Of a DNA stretch of 64,000 nt, positions 17,599-25,209 are shown one piece after another (the first letter of the stretch is position 1; every line of letters starts with the position of its first letter). The notes beneath the pieces were generated by a model. The model did not search any database and was not told the origin of the DNA. It saw nothing but the letters and a program-made list of their open reading frames with translations. Position numbers and translations under genes: made by a program. Origin of the DNA: Oceanobacillus kimchii X50 (GTDB lineage Bacteria > Bacillota > Bacilli > Bacillales > Amphibacillaceae); the NCBI RefSeq assembly GCF_000340475.1, contig NZ_CM001792.1, forward strand, positions 1,448,659 through 1,512,658. Reading direction: 5' to 3'.

Positions 17599-18801
17599 TT
17601 AAATGATTATCGGAGGCTGTAATTCTTGTTTGAACATCCTTCTTTGTACATTAGCAGGAATAATACTGTAATATGCTTTTGTAGCTCGTTCTTCAATTGA
17701 TAACATCGAATGATTCATATTAGCTAAACTAGTGATTATCGGTACATCAACATTCTTCTTATGGTGGTTAATATATTGTTGTCCTTGTTTATTCATAGCG
17801 AGTATACGAATATATGTTGGAGAGCAATCAACATAATCTTCATCTTTTTTTGTATTTGTAAGAATATGTATAAATATACGTTGTATTCTTGTCCATGTAT
17901 AACGTTTGGTTTTAATTTTACGCATCCAATCTAAAAAAGATGTAGCGTCGTTTGCAGTTTGCTGAATTCGGAATTCTAATCCTTCAACAACTCCTTGAAT
18001 ATCTTGTAATTCTTTTATATTCATTGTTAAAACACGATAGCGAAGAAATGGGAAATACTTTTCAAAATCATGCCAAATAGATGTTTTTTCTTTGTAAGAT
18101 TGTAGTTGCTCGAATGTCTCTATTGGAATTGCATTATGCACATCATTATCTATAGATTCTGATTGAAGCAACTGTTTGCGGATACTTGTCGCACTAGCTA
18201 TACTGCCATTTATAGATTCATCATGAAAATCATTATTTTTTCTCTGAATCGTTAATGGTTTGATTGATGGTGCATATTCCTGGATAGCTTTAACATAACT
18301 AAAACCTAAAATATTATTTGGTTTTGATAAGTCCAAATTTCCTTTAGTTAGCCCTAAAGTTCCATAAGCAGCAGTTGCAGCATCAGGAAATGATAATCCC
18401 TCTGTTAAGTTGTGCTTTAACATTTTATCAAATGTCTGATTATTTTTCTTAATAGTTTTATGAGCAGTTAAAAAGGGGGATATGCTACCCGATTCACTTC
18501 CAAAACAGACGCTAGATACACCGAATTTATGTAATGTCTTAATTGCTCCGGAAGCAAAGCGATCACTATTTTGAACTGCAAAAGTATATGGCAATTCAAT
18601 AATAATATCAGCTCCACCTTTAAGAGCAGCTTTTGCGCGATGAAATTTATCTATAATTGCGGGTTCTCCACGTTGAAGAAAGTTACCACTCATAATTGCA
18701 ACAATACACGTTGACTGAGAAGCTTTTCTCGCTTGGCTAATATGATATTGATGTCCATTGTGGAACGGATTATATTCGACAATTACTCCACATGCGTCCA
18801 T
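17599..18801 (-). CDS. tmcAL: tRNA(Met) cytidine acetate ligase TmcAL (YlbM)
   Basis: Forms N4-acetylcytidine at the wobble position of elongator tRNA-Met, using acetate and ATP. It has 400 residues. The N-terminus shows the nucleotidyltransferase fold with EYNPFHNGHQYHI (HxGH-like motif), then FLQRGEPAIIDKFHRA and the GSESG loop. The C-terminal half is helical and binds tRNA. I use ATG 18801 with AGGGGTG six bases upstream; the in-frame GTG at 18810 lies inside that ribosome site. Confidence 0.93.
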   Translation of the reverse strand: MDACGVIVEYNPFHNGHQYHISQARKASQSTCIVAIMSGNFLQRGEPAIIDKFHRAKAALKGGADIIIELPYTFAVQNSDRFASGAIKTLHKFGVSSVCFGSESGSISPFLTAHKTIKKNNQTFDKMLKHNLTEGLSFPDAATAAYGTLGLTKGNLDLSKPNNILGFSYVKAIQEYAPSIKPLTIQRKNNDFHDESINGSIASATSIRKQLLQSESIDNDVHNAIPIETFEQLQSYKEKTSIWHDFEKYFPFLRYRVLTMNIKELQDIQGVVEGLEFRIQQTANDATSFLDWMRKIKTKRYTWTRIQRIFIHILTNTKKDEDYVDCSPTYIRILAMNKQGQQYINHHKKNVDVPIITSLANMNHSMLSIEERATKAYYSIIPANVQRRMFKQELQPPIII

Positions 18802-18919
18802 TTTTTTCACCCCTAATGTAATCAGTTAATGTTATTGTAGCAAATTTAACTATGTTTCACATCATATACTAGAGGTTAAACTAAAGTATAAAGGGAAGGA
18901 TAACTGTAAAGAAAATATA

Positions 18920-18948
18920 TTGACAAAAGTCCGTTTTTCTTTTAAAAT
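18920..18948 (+). promoter_or_regulatory. Strong sigma-A promoter of ylbN-rpmF
   Basis: TTGACA (18920-18925), 17-bp spacer, TAAAAT (18943-18948), only 27 bases before ylbN. This is one of the best promoter matches in the window and suits a ribosomal protein operon. Confidence 0.82.
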
Positions 18949-18975
18949 AACTCTTGTTGCCTAGAGGTGATTTAT

Positions 18976-19506
18976 ATGAAATTGACAGTCAGTCAAATTA
19001 GAAAAGGTTCCGTTCATCAACCGTATTCTTTTGATGAACATGTAGATGTGAAAGAACTGGAATTAATGAATAACGACATTCGACGTATTGATCCTGTTCA
19101 TGTTCATGGGCGTGTAGATGTACAAGGAGATCAATTCTTTGTAACATTTACCATCGAAGGAGAGATGATCCTTCCATGTGCTCGTACTTTATTAGATGTC
19201 CCATATCCTTTTCAAATTAACACAAATGAAGTGTTTTCTGATTCTGCTTACTATGGAAGAGAAGAAGAACTAGAAGAAATTCATCCAATAGATGGAGAAG
19301 TGCTTGACTTAATGCCATATATCAAGGAAAATATATTATTGGAAATTCCATTCCGAGTATTTTCTGATCAGGTAGATTCTGAAGAGGCAGCACCATCTGC
19401 TGGTGAAGGATGGGAATTAATTTCAGAGGAAAAGGAAGAGAAGTCTATTGATCCACGGATGAAGAAACTTGAATCTCTCCTTAAAAATAATCAGAAAGAA
19501 AAATAA
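18976..19506 (+). CDS. ylbN: YceD/DUF177 family protein YlbN
   Basis: Acidic protein of 176 residues, family DUF177 (YceD), found almost everywhere next to rpmF and linked in plants and bacteria to 23S rRNA accumulation. It contains VHVHGRVDVQGDQFFVTFTIEG, LPCARTL and DLMPYIKENILLEIP, the typical core. ATG 18976 follows AGAGGTGA; the GTG at 18967 overlaps that site. Conserved pairing with rpmF suggests a role in large-subunit biogenesis. Confidence 0.9.
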   Translation: MKLTVSQIRKGSVHQPYSFDEHVDVKELELMNNDIRRIDPVHVHGRVDVQGDQFFVTFTIEGEMILPCARTLLDVPYPFQINTNEVFSDSAYYGREEELEEIHPIDGEVLDLMPYIKENILLEIPFRVFSDQVDSEEAAPSAGEGWELISEEKEEKSIDPRMKKLESLLKNNQKEK

Positions 19507-19551
19507 GAATAGCTATTCAAGTTTTACTTTCATTTGAAGGAGGTGTAAGTC

Positions 19552-19725
19552 ATGGCAGTACCTAAAAGAAGAACTTCCAAAAAAGTAAAGAACCAACGTC
19601 GTACGCATAAAAAACTACACGTACCTGGCATGGTAGAATGCTCCAATTGTGGAGAATTAACAAAACCACACCGTGTTTGCAAATCATGTGGACACTATGA
19701 CGGGAAAGAAGTAGTAAATAGCTAA
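19552..19725 (+). CDS. rpmF: Ribosomal protein L32 (zinc-ribbon form)
   Basis: 57-residue basic protein of the 50S subunit, translated directly from ATG 19552 to TAA 19725. It starts [11 protein letters not shown] and has a zinc ribbon with C30, C33, C43 and C46, the zinc-binding version of L32. GGAGGTG lies upstream with normal spacing. It shares a promoter with ylbN and is followed by a terminator. Confidence 0.97.
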   Translation: MAVPKRRTSKKVKNQRRTHKKLHVPGMVECSNCGELTKPHRVCKSCGHYDGKEVVNS

Positions 19726-19737
19726 TAGTGAACGAAC

Positions 19738-19772
19738 AACAGATCACAATTTGTGATCTGTTTTATTTTTTC
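19738..19772 (+). terminator. Terminator after rpmF
   Basis: Palindrome AACAGATCACAA / TTGTGATCTGTT followed by TTTATTTTTT, 12 bases after the rpmF stop. Confidence 0.9.
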
Positions 19773-19782
19773 TAAGAAAACG

Positions 19783-19812
19783 ATTCTAGCACCCCTATTT
19801 TTTGCATACATT
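19783..19812 (+). promoter_or_regulatory. Candidate sigma-E promoter of gerR
   Basis: CATACATT at 19805-19812 matches the sigma-E -10 consensus CATACAnT at every fixed position. The -35 region (ATTCTAG, 19783-19789, 15 bases upstream) is a weak match. The expected transcript start is about 21 bases before the gerR ATG. B. subtilis gerR is a sigma-E gene, which supports the call. Confidence 0.5.
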
Positions 19813-19839
19813 GATAGCAAACATATTAGGAGGGGTGTT

Positions 19840-20307
19840 ATGAACGAAACGAGACAAGATGCATGGACTGAGGATGAAGATAAAATACTTGCAGATACCG
19901 TTTTGAGGTTTATACGAGAAGGTCAAACACAACTTGAAGCTTTTAAGGAAGTAGCAAATACGTTATCACGTACATCTGCTGCTTGTGGTTTTCGTTGGAA
20001 TGCAACCATTCGTAAACAGCATCATCAAGCCATTCAAAATGCGAAAGAACAACGAAAGAATGGATTTAAAAAACAAACCATCTTCGCTACTACTAGCCCA
20101 GGAGATTTTTCTCAATCACATACAATTGACACGGCGATAAAAATATTGGAAAGAATGCGTACTGAATATCCTCAAGAAAAGCAAAAAGAACAAGAGAAAC
20201 TGTTAGAGCGAGTAATTAAAGAAAATGAACAACTCAAGTCAAAATTAGCAAAATATGATAGGGCTTGGGAAGAAGTGAATTCTGCATGGCTTCAGGTGAA
20301 GAATTGA
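19840..20307 (+). CDS. gerR: RsfA-family sporulation regulator GerR (YlbO)
   Basis: DNA-binding regulator of mother-cell sporulation genes, named YlbO/GerR in B. subtilis. It has 155 residues: an N-terminal Myb/SANT-like helix-turn-helix (about 5-57, [17 protein letters not shown] ... [14 protein letters not shown]), a linker, and a C-terminal coiled coil (about 106-150, heptads of E, K and L). ATG 19840 has AGGAGGGG upstream; reading further upstream in frame runs into the rpmF terminator and is not coding. Confidence 0.9.
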   Translation: MNETRQDAWTEDEDKILADTVLRFIREGQTQLEAFKEVANTLSRTSAACGFRWNATIRKQHHQAIQNAKEQRKNGFKKQTIFATTSPGDFSQSHTIDTAIKILERMRTEYPQEKQKEQEKLLERVIKENEQLKSKLAKYDRAWEEVNSAWLQVKN

Positions 20308-20330
20308 ATGTTTATAGAAGTATACTTACA

Positions 20331-20368
20331 AAAAAAGACATGAAGTTTTAACCCTTCATGTCCTTTTC
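20331..20368. terminator. Bidirectional terminator between gerR and ylbP
   Basis: GACATGAAG (20337-20345) pairs with CTTCATGTC (20354-20362); an A-run on the left and a CTTTTCTTTT run on the right. Confidence 0.82.
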
Positions 20369-20830
20369 TTTTACTCCTTCTGGTAACCATATTAACGGAT
20401 TTTCTCCTAAATCTCTCTCCATTTCATAATGCGCTTTAATAAATCCCATTTTCTCCCAAAACCCATGTGAATTAATGCGTGGATTTGTTTTAATTGGTAA
20501 TTCAAAGCTTTTTGCAAATTCCACTAAAACTTTTCCGTATCCTTTACCTTGATAATCAGGTAGAACTTCTAACTTCCACAATGTTAAATAGTCTTGGGAT
20601 GGTTCAAAGTAATAATCATACGATTTGCTTACTTCATACAGGCTCATTCTAGCTATCAAGTTGTTCCCAAAATAAATACCATAAAATGGAGACTTACTAT
20701 CATTTTCGATAATATTATTTTCTAAATCTTCCATCATAGTTAGTTCTTGATTACCATATTCACGAAACCGTTTAAACTTCTCCAAAGTCTTGTAATTTAT
20801 TAGGAGATTTTCCACTTTAACATTTTCCAT
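20348..20830 (-). CDS. ylbP: GNAT-family N-acetyltransferase YlbP
   Basis: 160-residue acetyltransferase of unknown substrate. The acetyl-CoA site is seen as LEVLPDYQGKGYGKVLVEFA (about 88-107), and the C-terminal NSHGFWEKMGF is the usual strand-helix end of the fold. Size, strand and position after gerR match B. subtilis ylbP. ATG 20830 has GGGGGAGAA upstream. panE (ylbQ), the next B. subtilis gene, is not here. Confidence 0.87.
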   Translation of the reverse strand: MENVKVENLLINYKTLEKFKRFREYGNQELTMMEDLENNIIENDSKSPFYGIYFGNNLIARMSLYEVSKSYDYYFEPSQDYLTLWKLEVLPDYQGKGYGKVLVEFAKSFELPIKTNPRINSHGFWEKMGFIKAHYEMERDLGENPLIWLPEGVKEKDMKG

Positions 20831-21047
20831 TCTGTTCTCCCCCTATTGAAACAAATAAAATAAATATTTATTAGAAAGATAACGCTTCCTATAAATTTAA
20901 TTATAATACAAAAAAGATTATTTTGAAATTAAATATAACTTTTGATGTTCAGAAAAAGGAGCTAGTTATATAATGGAAAAAGGAACCAATAGTAAATGCG
21001 AATTCTTAACATAAATTTGTTTAATTGATATAAAGGGGGATATGATT

Positions 21048-21431
21048 ATGAAGGATATTTTAATCTATACCTTTGCAACAGCGATTAGTTTTCCATTTAT
21101 AGTAACAATAGGTATATATTGGATATCAAAATGGACAAGATCAAGTAATTGGAAGGCAATTCATGTAGCGGTTCATTGGTCCACTTTATTTTATATTATA
21201 GCGGTAAGTATTATATTAAATCTTTTATTACAACAATCATTTATTGGTTTTATTTTATTGTTCTTCTTAATCTTTTTAATGCTAATTATAATTTATCAAA
21301 GAAAAAAACAAACGGATGTAGAATTACTAAAAGCATTTAGAATTGTGTGGCGTGGAGCATTTTTATTGTTTTTTACATTATATTTTCTTTTAGGATGTAT
21401 TTATATAGTAAATGGGGTTTGGGGAGGGTAA
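21048..21431 (+). CDS. DUF3397 four-helix membrane protein
   Basis: 127 residues with four hydrophobic segments and short basic loops (SKWTRSSNWK, QRKKQTD). I assign it to DUF3397 by the pattern YWISKWTR in the first half and AFRIVWRGAFLLFF in the last helix pair and by its place next to bshC. ATG 21048 lies seven bases after AAAGGGGGA; ATG 21042 is too close to it. Function unknown. The A/T-rich gap before it (20831-21047) shows nothing else I can support. Confidence 0.75.
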   Translation: MKDILIYTFATAISFPFIVTIGIYWISKWTRSSNWKAIHVAVHWSTLFYIIAVSIILNLLLQQSFIGFILLFFLIFLMLIIIYQRKKQTDVELLKAFRIVWRGAFLLFFTLYFLLGCIYIVNGVWGG

Positions 21432-21470
21432 CTATTTATCAATTGTATATTAATATATAAACAGATTAGT

Positions 21471-21510
21471 TTGATTAACGGATGTTTTTATGTACAATAC
21501 TGATTGTACA
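21471..21510 (+). promoter_or_regulatory. bshC promoter overlapped by a perfect 8-bp inverted repeat
   Basis: TTGATT (21471-21476), 16-bp spacer, TACAAT (21493-21498). The -10 lies inside TGTACAAT-ACTG-ATTGTACA (21491-21510), a perfect inverted repeat covering the -10 to about the start point. That location suits a repressor operator. OhrR-type MarR repressors bind the similar TACAATTnAATTGTA, but the spacing here is one base longer, so the regulator is unknown. Confidence 0.55.
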
Positions 21511-21539
21511 TAATTCGTAGAAGGAGAAATAGATTTATT

Positions 21540-23171
21540 ATGAAGACTACTCCACTCTCTATACAAACAACAAATAAATTAGTGACACATTATAAAAACA
21601 ATGATAAGTCTGTGATGAGATATTTTGATTACAGTTCTAATCAATATGAACAAAAACGATTAGAATACATAAATAATCGAACATATCAACGACAAAATTT
21701 TGTTGAAGCTGTTCATAAATTACATAAAAAATGGGGAGCTCCAGAAGCATCAATGGTACAACTAAATAAATTACTTGATGAACAAGCCGTTGCAGTAGTT
21801 GGAGGTCAACAAGCTGGTTTGTTAACAGGACCATTATATTCCATCCATAAAATTATATCCGTTATTCAGTTGGCAGAAGAACAAGAAAAGAAATTAGGAA
21901 TTCCTGTAGTACCTATTTTCTGGATTGCTGGAGAAGATCATGATTTTGAAGAAATAAACCATACCTATGTACCAACAACAAATACGAAAATGAAAAAAAT
22001 AAAACTACAGAATAAATCTATTGATGCAGGAAGAAAATCAGTATCGGATTTAGAATTTGAGAAAGATAAACTTCGTGAATGGATAGAGAATGTATTTCTT
22101 TCATTAAAAGAAACGGATTACACGCAAGACATATATTCTCTTGTACAAACAGTTTTATCTAATTCGAATTCTTATAGTGAATTCTTTGCTAAATTTATTT
22201 TTCAACTGTTTCCTAATCAAGGAATTATCTTGTTAGATTCACATGCTTCTGAAATCCGAGAGATTGAATCAGACTTTTTCCTAGAGATGATTCAACATCA
22301 ACAGGAAATTAGTGCTTCAGTGAAAAGTACAATAGATAAGTTGAGAACAGAAGAGTATTCCATATCCTTAGATGCAACAGAGGATGACGCTCATCTATTT
22401 TATCACGATGAGCAACTAGGAAGAGTGTTATTACAGGTTGAAAAAGAGGGTGTTTGGGTTGATAAACAACATAATATAAGGTTAACTCTAGAAGAGCTTC
22501 AATCTATTGCAATAAATAGTCCGCATCTCTTGAGTAATAATGTTGTTACGCGACCAATGATGCAAGAAAAATTAATACCTACATTAGCGTTTGTAGGTGG
22601 ACCGGGAGAAATAACATACTGGTCAGCATTAAAAGATGCATTTCATATACTAGAATTAGAAATGCCGCCTATTGTACCAAGAATTTCTTTTACTTATCTA
22701 GACCGTTATACGAGTAGACTTTTAGATAAGTATAACTTGGATTTACCTAAGATTTTAAATAGAGGAGTTAAAGAAGACAAGCAAAGGTTCTTAAATGAAA
22801 AAAATGATTATAATATTGACGAGGTAACCGAAGAGTTAAAAACTCAACTTAGTGATATCCATCAGCCTTTGAGAGATATAGCCGCTTCTTTGGGTGATGA
22901 TATAAAAGCGTTGAGCGAGAGTAATTTGTCTTATCTCTTAAAAGATATTGAATTTTTAAGGAAACGTCTAAATAATGAAATTAAAAAAACCTATGCAATA
23001 GAGATAAGTGAATTTGACCGGCTGGAAATGATTCTAAGACCGAACAATGGATTACAAGAGCGAATTTGGAATCCGATATATGTTATGAATTGTTGTGGGG
23101 TAGATGTTTTCTCTAGATTGGTAAACAATCATTCCTTTGTTCATGAAGAACATTGGATGATCCATTTATAA
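21540..23171 (+). CDS. bshC: Bacillithiol synthase (cysteine-adding enzyme) BshC
   Basis: Last step of bacillithiol synthesis: adds cysteine to glucosaminyl-malate. It has 543 residues, near the B. subtilis length (539). Sequence cues include VVGGQQAGLLTGPLYSIHK near residue 85 (nucleotide-binding-like core), FWIAGEDHDFEEIN, and FVGGPGEITYWSALKDAF near 350, then a coiled-coil C-terminal region. ATG 21540 has AAGGAG upstream. Old name yllA. It lies just before mraZ as in other Bacillaceae. Confidence 0.95.
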   Translation: MKTTPLSIQTTNKLVTHYKNNDKSVMRYFDYSSNQYEQKRLEYINNRTYQRQNFVEAVHKLHKKWGAPEASMVQLNKLLDEQAVAVVGGQQAGLLTGPLYSIHKIISVIQLAEEQEKKLGIPVVPIFWIAGEDHDFEEINHTYVPTTNTKMKKIKLQNKSIDAGRKSVSDLEFEKDKLREWIENVFLSLKETDYTQDIYSLVQTVLSNSNSYSEFFAKFIFQLFPNQGIILLDSHASEIREIESDFFLEMIQHQQEISASVKSTIDKLRTEEYSISLDATEDDAHLFYHDEQLGRVLLQVEKEGVWVDKQHNIRLTLEELQSIAINSPHLLSNNVVTRPMMQEKLIPTLAFVGGPGEITYWSALKDAFHILELEMPPIVPRISFTYLDRYTSRLLDKYNLDLPKILNRGVKEDKQRFLNEKNDYNIDEVTEELKTQLSDIHQPLRDIAASLGDDIKALSESNLSYLLKDIEFLRKRLNNEIKKTYAIEISEFDRLEMILRPNNGLQERIWNPIYVMNCCGVDVFSRLVNNHSFVHEEHWMIHL

Positions 23172-23174
23172 TCC

Positions 23175-23190
23175 CTCCACAATCCCCCAC
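23175..23190 (-). promoter_or_regulatory. Two inverted MraZ-type boxes after bshC
   Basis: CTCCAC-AATC-CCCCAC on the plus strand reads GTGGGG-N4-GTGGAG on the minus strand: two boxes at a 10-bp period, the same format as the forward set at 23310-23335 and 120 bases from it. They begin four bases after the bshC stop. Confidence 0.4.
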
Positions 23191-23209
23191 AAATAAATAT
23201 ATTGTATAG

Positions 23210-23245
23210 AAAAGCTGTCTAATCACTGATAAGACAGCTTTTTTA
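23210..23245 (+). terminator. Terminator after bshC
   Basis: AAAAGCTGTCT / AGACAGCTTTTTT hairpin with an 11-12 base loop; isolates bshC from the mraZ operon. Confidence 0.88.
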
Positions 23246-23309
23246 TGTATGTTTTTATTCGATTGTTTTCTTGGCTAATGAAGAAATTTAATGATTTTTG
23301 ATAAAAGTG

Positions 23310-23335
23310 GTGGAGGATAGTGGGGGAATGTGGTA
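23310..23335 (+). promoter_or_regulatory. Three 10-bp-spaced MraZ boxes upstream of mraZ
   Basis: GTGGAG (23310), GTGGGG (23320) and GTGGTA (23330) recur exactly every 10 bp. A fourth GTGG at 23307 is out of phase. MraZ is known to repress its own operon by binding TGGG-type direct repeats about one helical turn apart, so autoregulation of the division cluster is likely here. Confidence 0.7.
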
Positions 23336-23367
23336 ATATAAAAAATATGAAAGTGGGGGGCGACTAT

Positions 23368-23799
23368 ATGTTTATGGGTGAATTCCTTCATAGCATTGAT
23401 ACAAAGGGAAGAATAATTGTTCCCTCCAAGTTCCGTGAAAATTTAGGGAACAGCTTTGTAGTCACCCGTGGACTAGATAAATGTCTTTTCGCCTACCCAA
23501 TGGAAGAATGGAAGATTTTAGAAGATAAGTTAAAGCAACTCCCACTTACAAAGAAAGATGCACGAGCTTTTACTCGATTTTTCTTCTCAGGTGCCATTGA
23601 ATGCGAAGTGGATAAACAGGGGAGAATAAATATTCCAGCAAATCTTCGTAGCTATGCAGGTCTTGAAAAAGAATGCAATGTTATCGGCGTATCTAATCGA
23701 GTGGAGATTTGGGCCAATGAAGCATGGGAAGATTATGTGGCGGAGTCTGAAGAATCATTTGCAGAAATTGCGGAAAACTTAATGGACTTTGATATTTAA
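23368..23799 (+). CDS. mraZ: Transcriptional regulator MraZ
   Basis: DNA-binding repressor at the head of the division and wall cluster. It has 143 residues with two SpoVT/AbrB-like half-domains, each holding a DxxxR motif (DTKGRI near 14 and DKQGRI near 88). The product probably forms a ring that reads the direct repeats just upstream. ATG 23368 follows GGGGGG by seven bases; the longer in-frame start at 23320 falls in the operator and is rejected. Confidence 0.95.
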   Translation: MFMGEFLHSIDTKGRIIVPSKFRENLGNSFVVTRGLDKCLFAYPMEEWKILEDKLKQLPLTKKDARAFTRFFFSGAIECEVDKQGRINIPANLRSYAGLEKECNVIGVSNRVEIWANEAWEDYVAESEESFAEIAENLMDFDI

Positions 23800-23841
23800 A
23801 ATTTCCAGTATAAGACAGAAGAATTAAAAGTGGGTGTTGAT

Positions 23842-24819
23842 ATGTTTGAGCATTACAGCGTATTAAAAGAAGAGTCGATTAAAGGACTAGCAATTAAGCC
23901 GGATGGAATTTATGTTGATTGTACAACTGGTGGTGGGGGACATTCTCTAGAAATTGCTTCTAGACTCAATGAGAATGGTCAGCTGTTCGCATTTGATCAA
24001 GATAAGGATGCGTTAGCTGCTGCGAGAGAAAGATTATCTACATATGCAGATAAAATTGTATTTGTGCAATCGAACTTTCGTGGATTAGAAGAACAGTTGA
24101 AAAAACATGGAATTGAACAAGTAGATGGTATTTTATTTGATTTAGGTGTTTCCTCGCCTCAATTGGATAGAGGAGAAAGAGGTTTCAGTTATAATCATGA
24201 CGCTTTGTTAGATATGCGAATGGATCAATCACAGAATCTTTCTGCTTATGAAGTTGTCAATGAATGGCCATATGAACGTTTGGTTTCTATTTTCTTTTCA
24301 TATGGGGAAGAGAAGTTTTCAAAACAAATCGCCAGAAAGATAGAAGCTTACCGTGTACAAAAAGAAATTAAAACTACACATCAATTAGTAGAAATAATAA
24401 AAGATGCTATACCAGCACCAGCTAGAAGAAAAGGGGGGCACCCTGCGAAACGCATATTTCAAGCATTGCGTATTGCTGTAAATGATGAGTTAGAGGTATT
24501 TAATAATGCCTTACATCAAGCAGCAAGGTTAACGGCGGTAAATGGCCGAATAGCTGTAATAACTTTCCACTCTTTAGAAGACCGAATATGTAAGCAAGCT
24601 TTTAAAAAATGGAGTACAGATAAACCTACACCTAGGCATTTACCAATAGTTCCTGAGTCGCATAAAGCACCATTTAAATTAGTGACAAGGAAACCTATCA
24701 CAGCAGATACTTCCGAATTAGATGAAAACAGGAGATCACGTTCTGCGAAATTGAGAGTAATTGAAAAAGTAAATGAATGGGATCATGAATTTACGTATGA
24801 AGAAGGGTGGAGAAAATAA
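23842..24819 (+). CDS. rsmH: 16S rRNA (cytosine-1402-N4)-methyltransferase RsmH
   Basis: SAM methyltransferase (MraW) that modifies C1402 in the decoding centre. It has 325 residues. It begins [12 protein letters not shown], has the SAM loop [13 protein letters not shown] (about 29-41) and [19 protein letters not shown] (about 104-122), then a helical insert domain and the terminal [14 protein letters not shown] 23842 is used; the ribosome site GTGGGTG is weaker than average. The stop overlaps the ftsL start (TAATG). Confidence 0.96.
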   Translation: MFEHYSVLKEESIKGLAIKPDGIYVDCTTGGGGHSLEIASRLNENGQLFAFDQDKDALAAARERLSTYADKIVFVQSNFRGLEEQLKKHGIEQVDGILFDLGVSSPQLDRGERGFSYNHDALLDMRMDQSQNLSAYEVVNEWPYERLVSIFFSYGEEKFSKQIARKIEAYRVQKEIKTTHQLVEIIKDAIPAPARRKGGHPAKRIFQALRIAVNDELEVFNNALHQAARLTAVNGRIAVITFHSLEDRICKQAFKKWSTDKPTPRHLPIVPESHKAPFKLVTRKPITADTSELDENRRSRSAKLRVIEKVNEWDHEFTYEEGWRK

Positions 24820-25193
24820 TGAGTGTAAATCATGCACCGAAGTGGGAAACAAATACGCAGTATCATCCGGAAACACAGCCGAAAACCGTTGTTAAAAAAG
24901 TTAAACGAACAAGATGGATCACAAAAGGTGAAAAAGTGATTTACGCATTTGCAGGTGTTTTAATGCTCGCTTTTGCGGTTTATATGGTTTCGTTTTCTTC
25001 TTCAACGGATACCTTAAATCGTGAATTACAACAAATCGAACAAAGTGTAAACCAACAGAAGATTGCGAATGAAGGATTGAGTTTTGAAAAAGAAGAATTA
25101 TCCCGCCCGGAACGTATTATTAACATTGCTGAAGAGAACGGTCTAAAAATTCAAAACACAGAAGTGAAACAAGTACAATCGTTCAACAACTAG
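24819..25193 (+). CDS. ftsL: Cell division protein FtsL
   Basis: Bitopic division protein that binds DivIC and DivIB and activates PBP2B and FtsW-type proteins at the septum. It has 124 residues: a cytoplasmic basic segment (1-43), one membrane helix (about 44-63) and an external coiled coil (about 64-115). ATG 24819 shares its A with the rsmH stop, so translation is coupled; AAGGGTGGAG precedes it. Confidence 0.9.
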   Translation: MSVNHAPKWETNTQYHPETQPKTVVKKVKRTRWITKGEKVIYAFAGVLMLAFAVYMVSFSSSTDTLNRELQQIEQSVNQQKIANEGLSFEKEELSRPERIINIAEENGLKIQNTEVKQVQSFNN

Positions 25194-25209
25194 GCAAGGG
25201 GAATACAAG

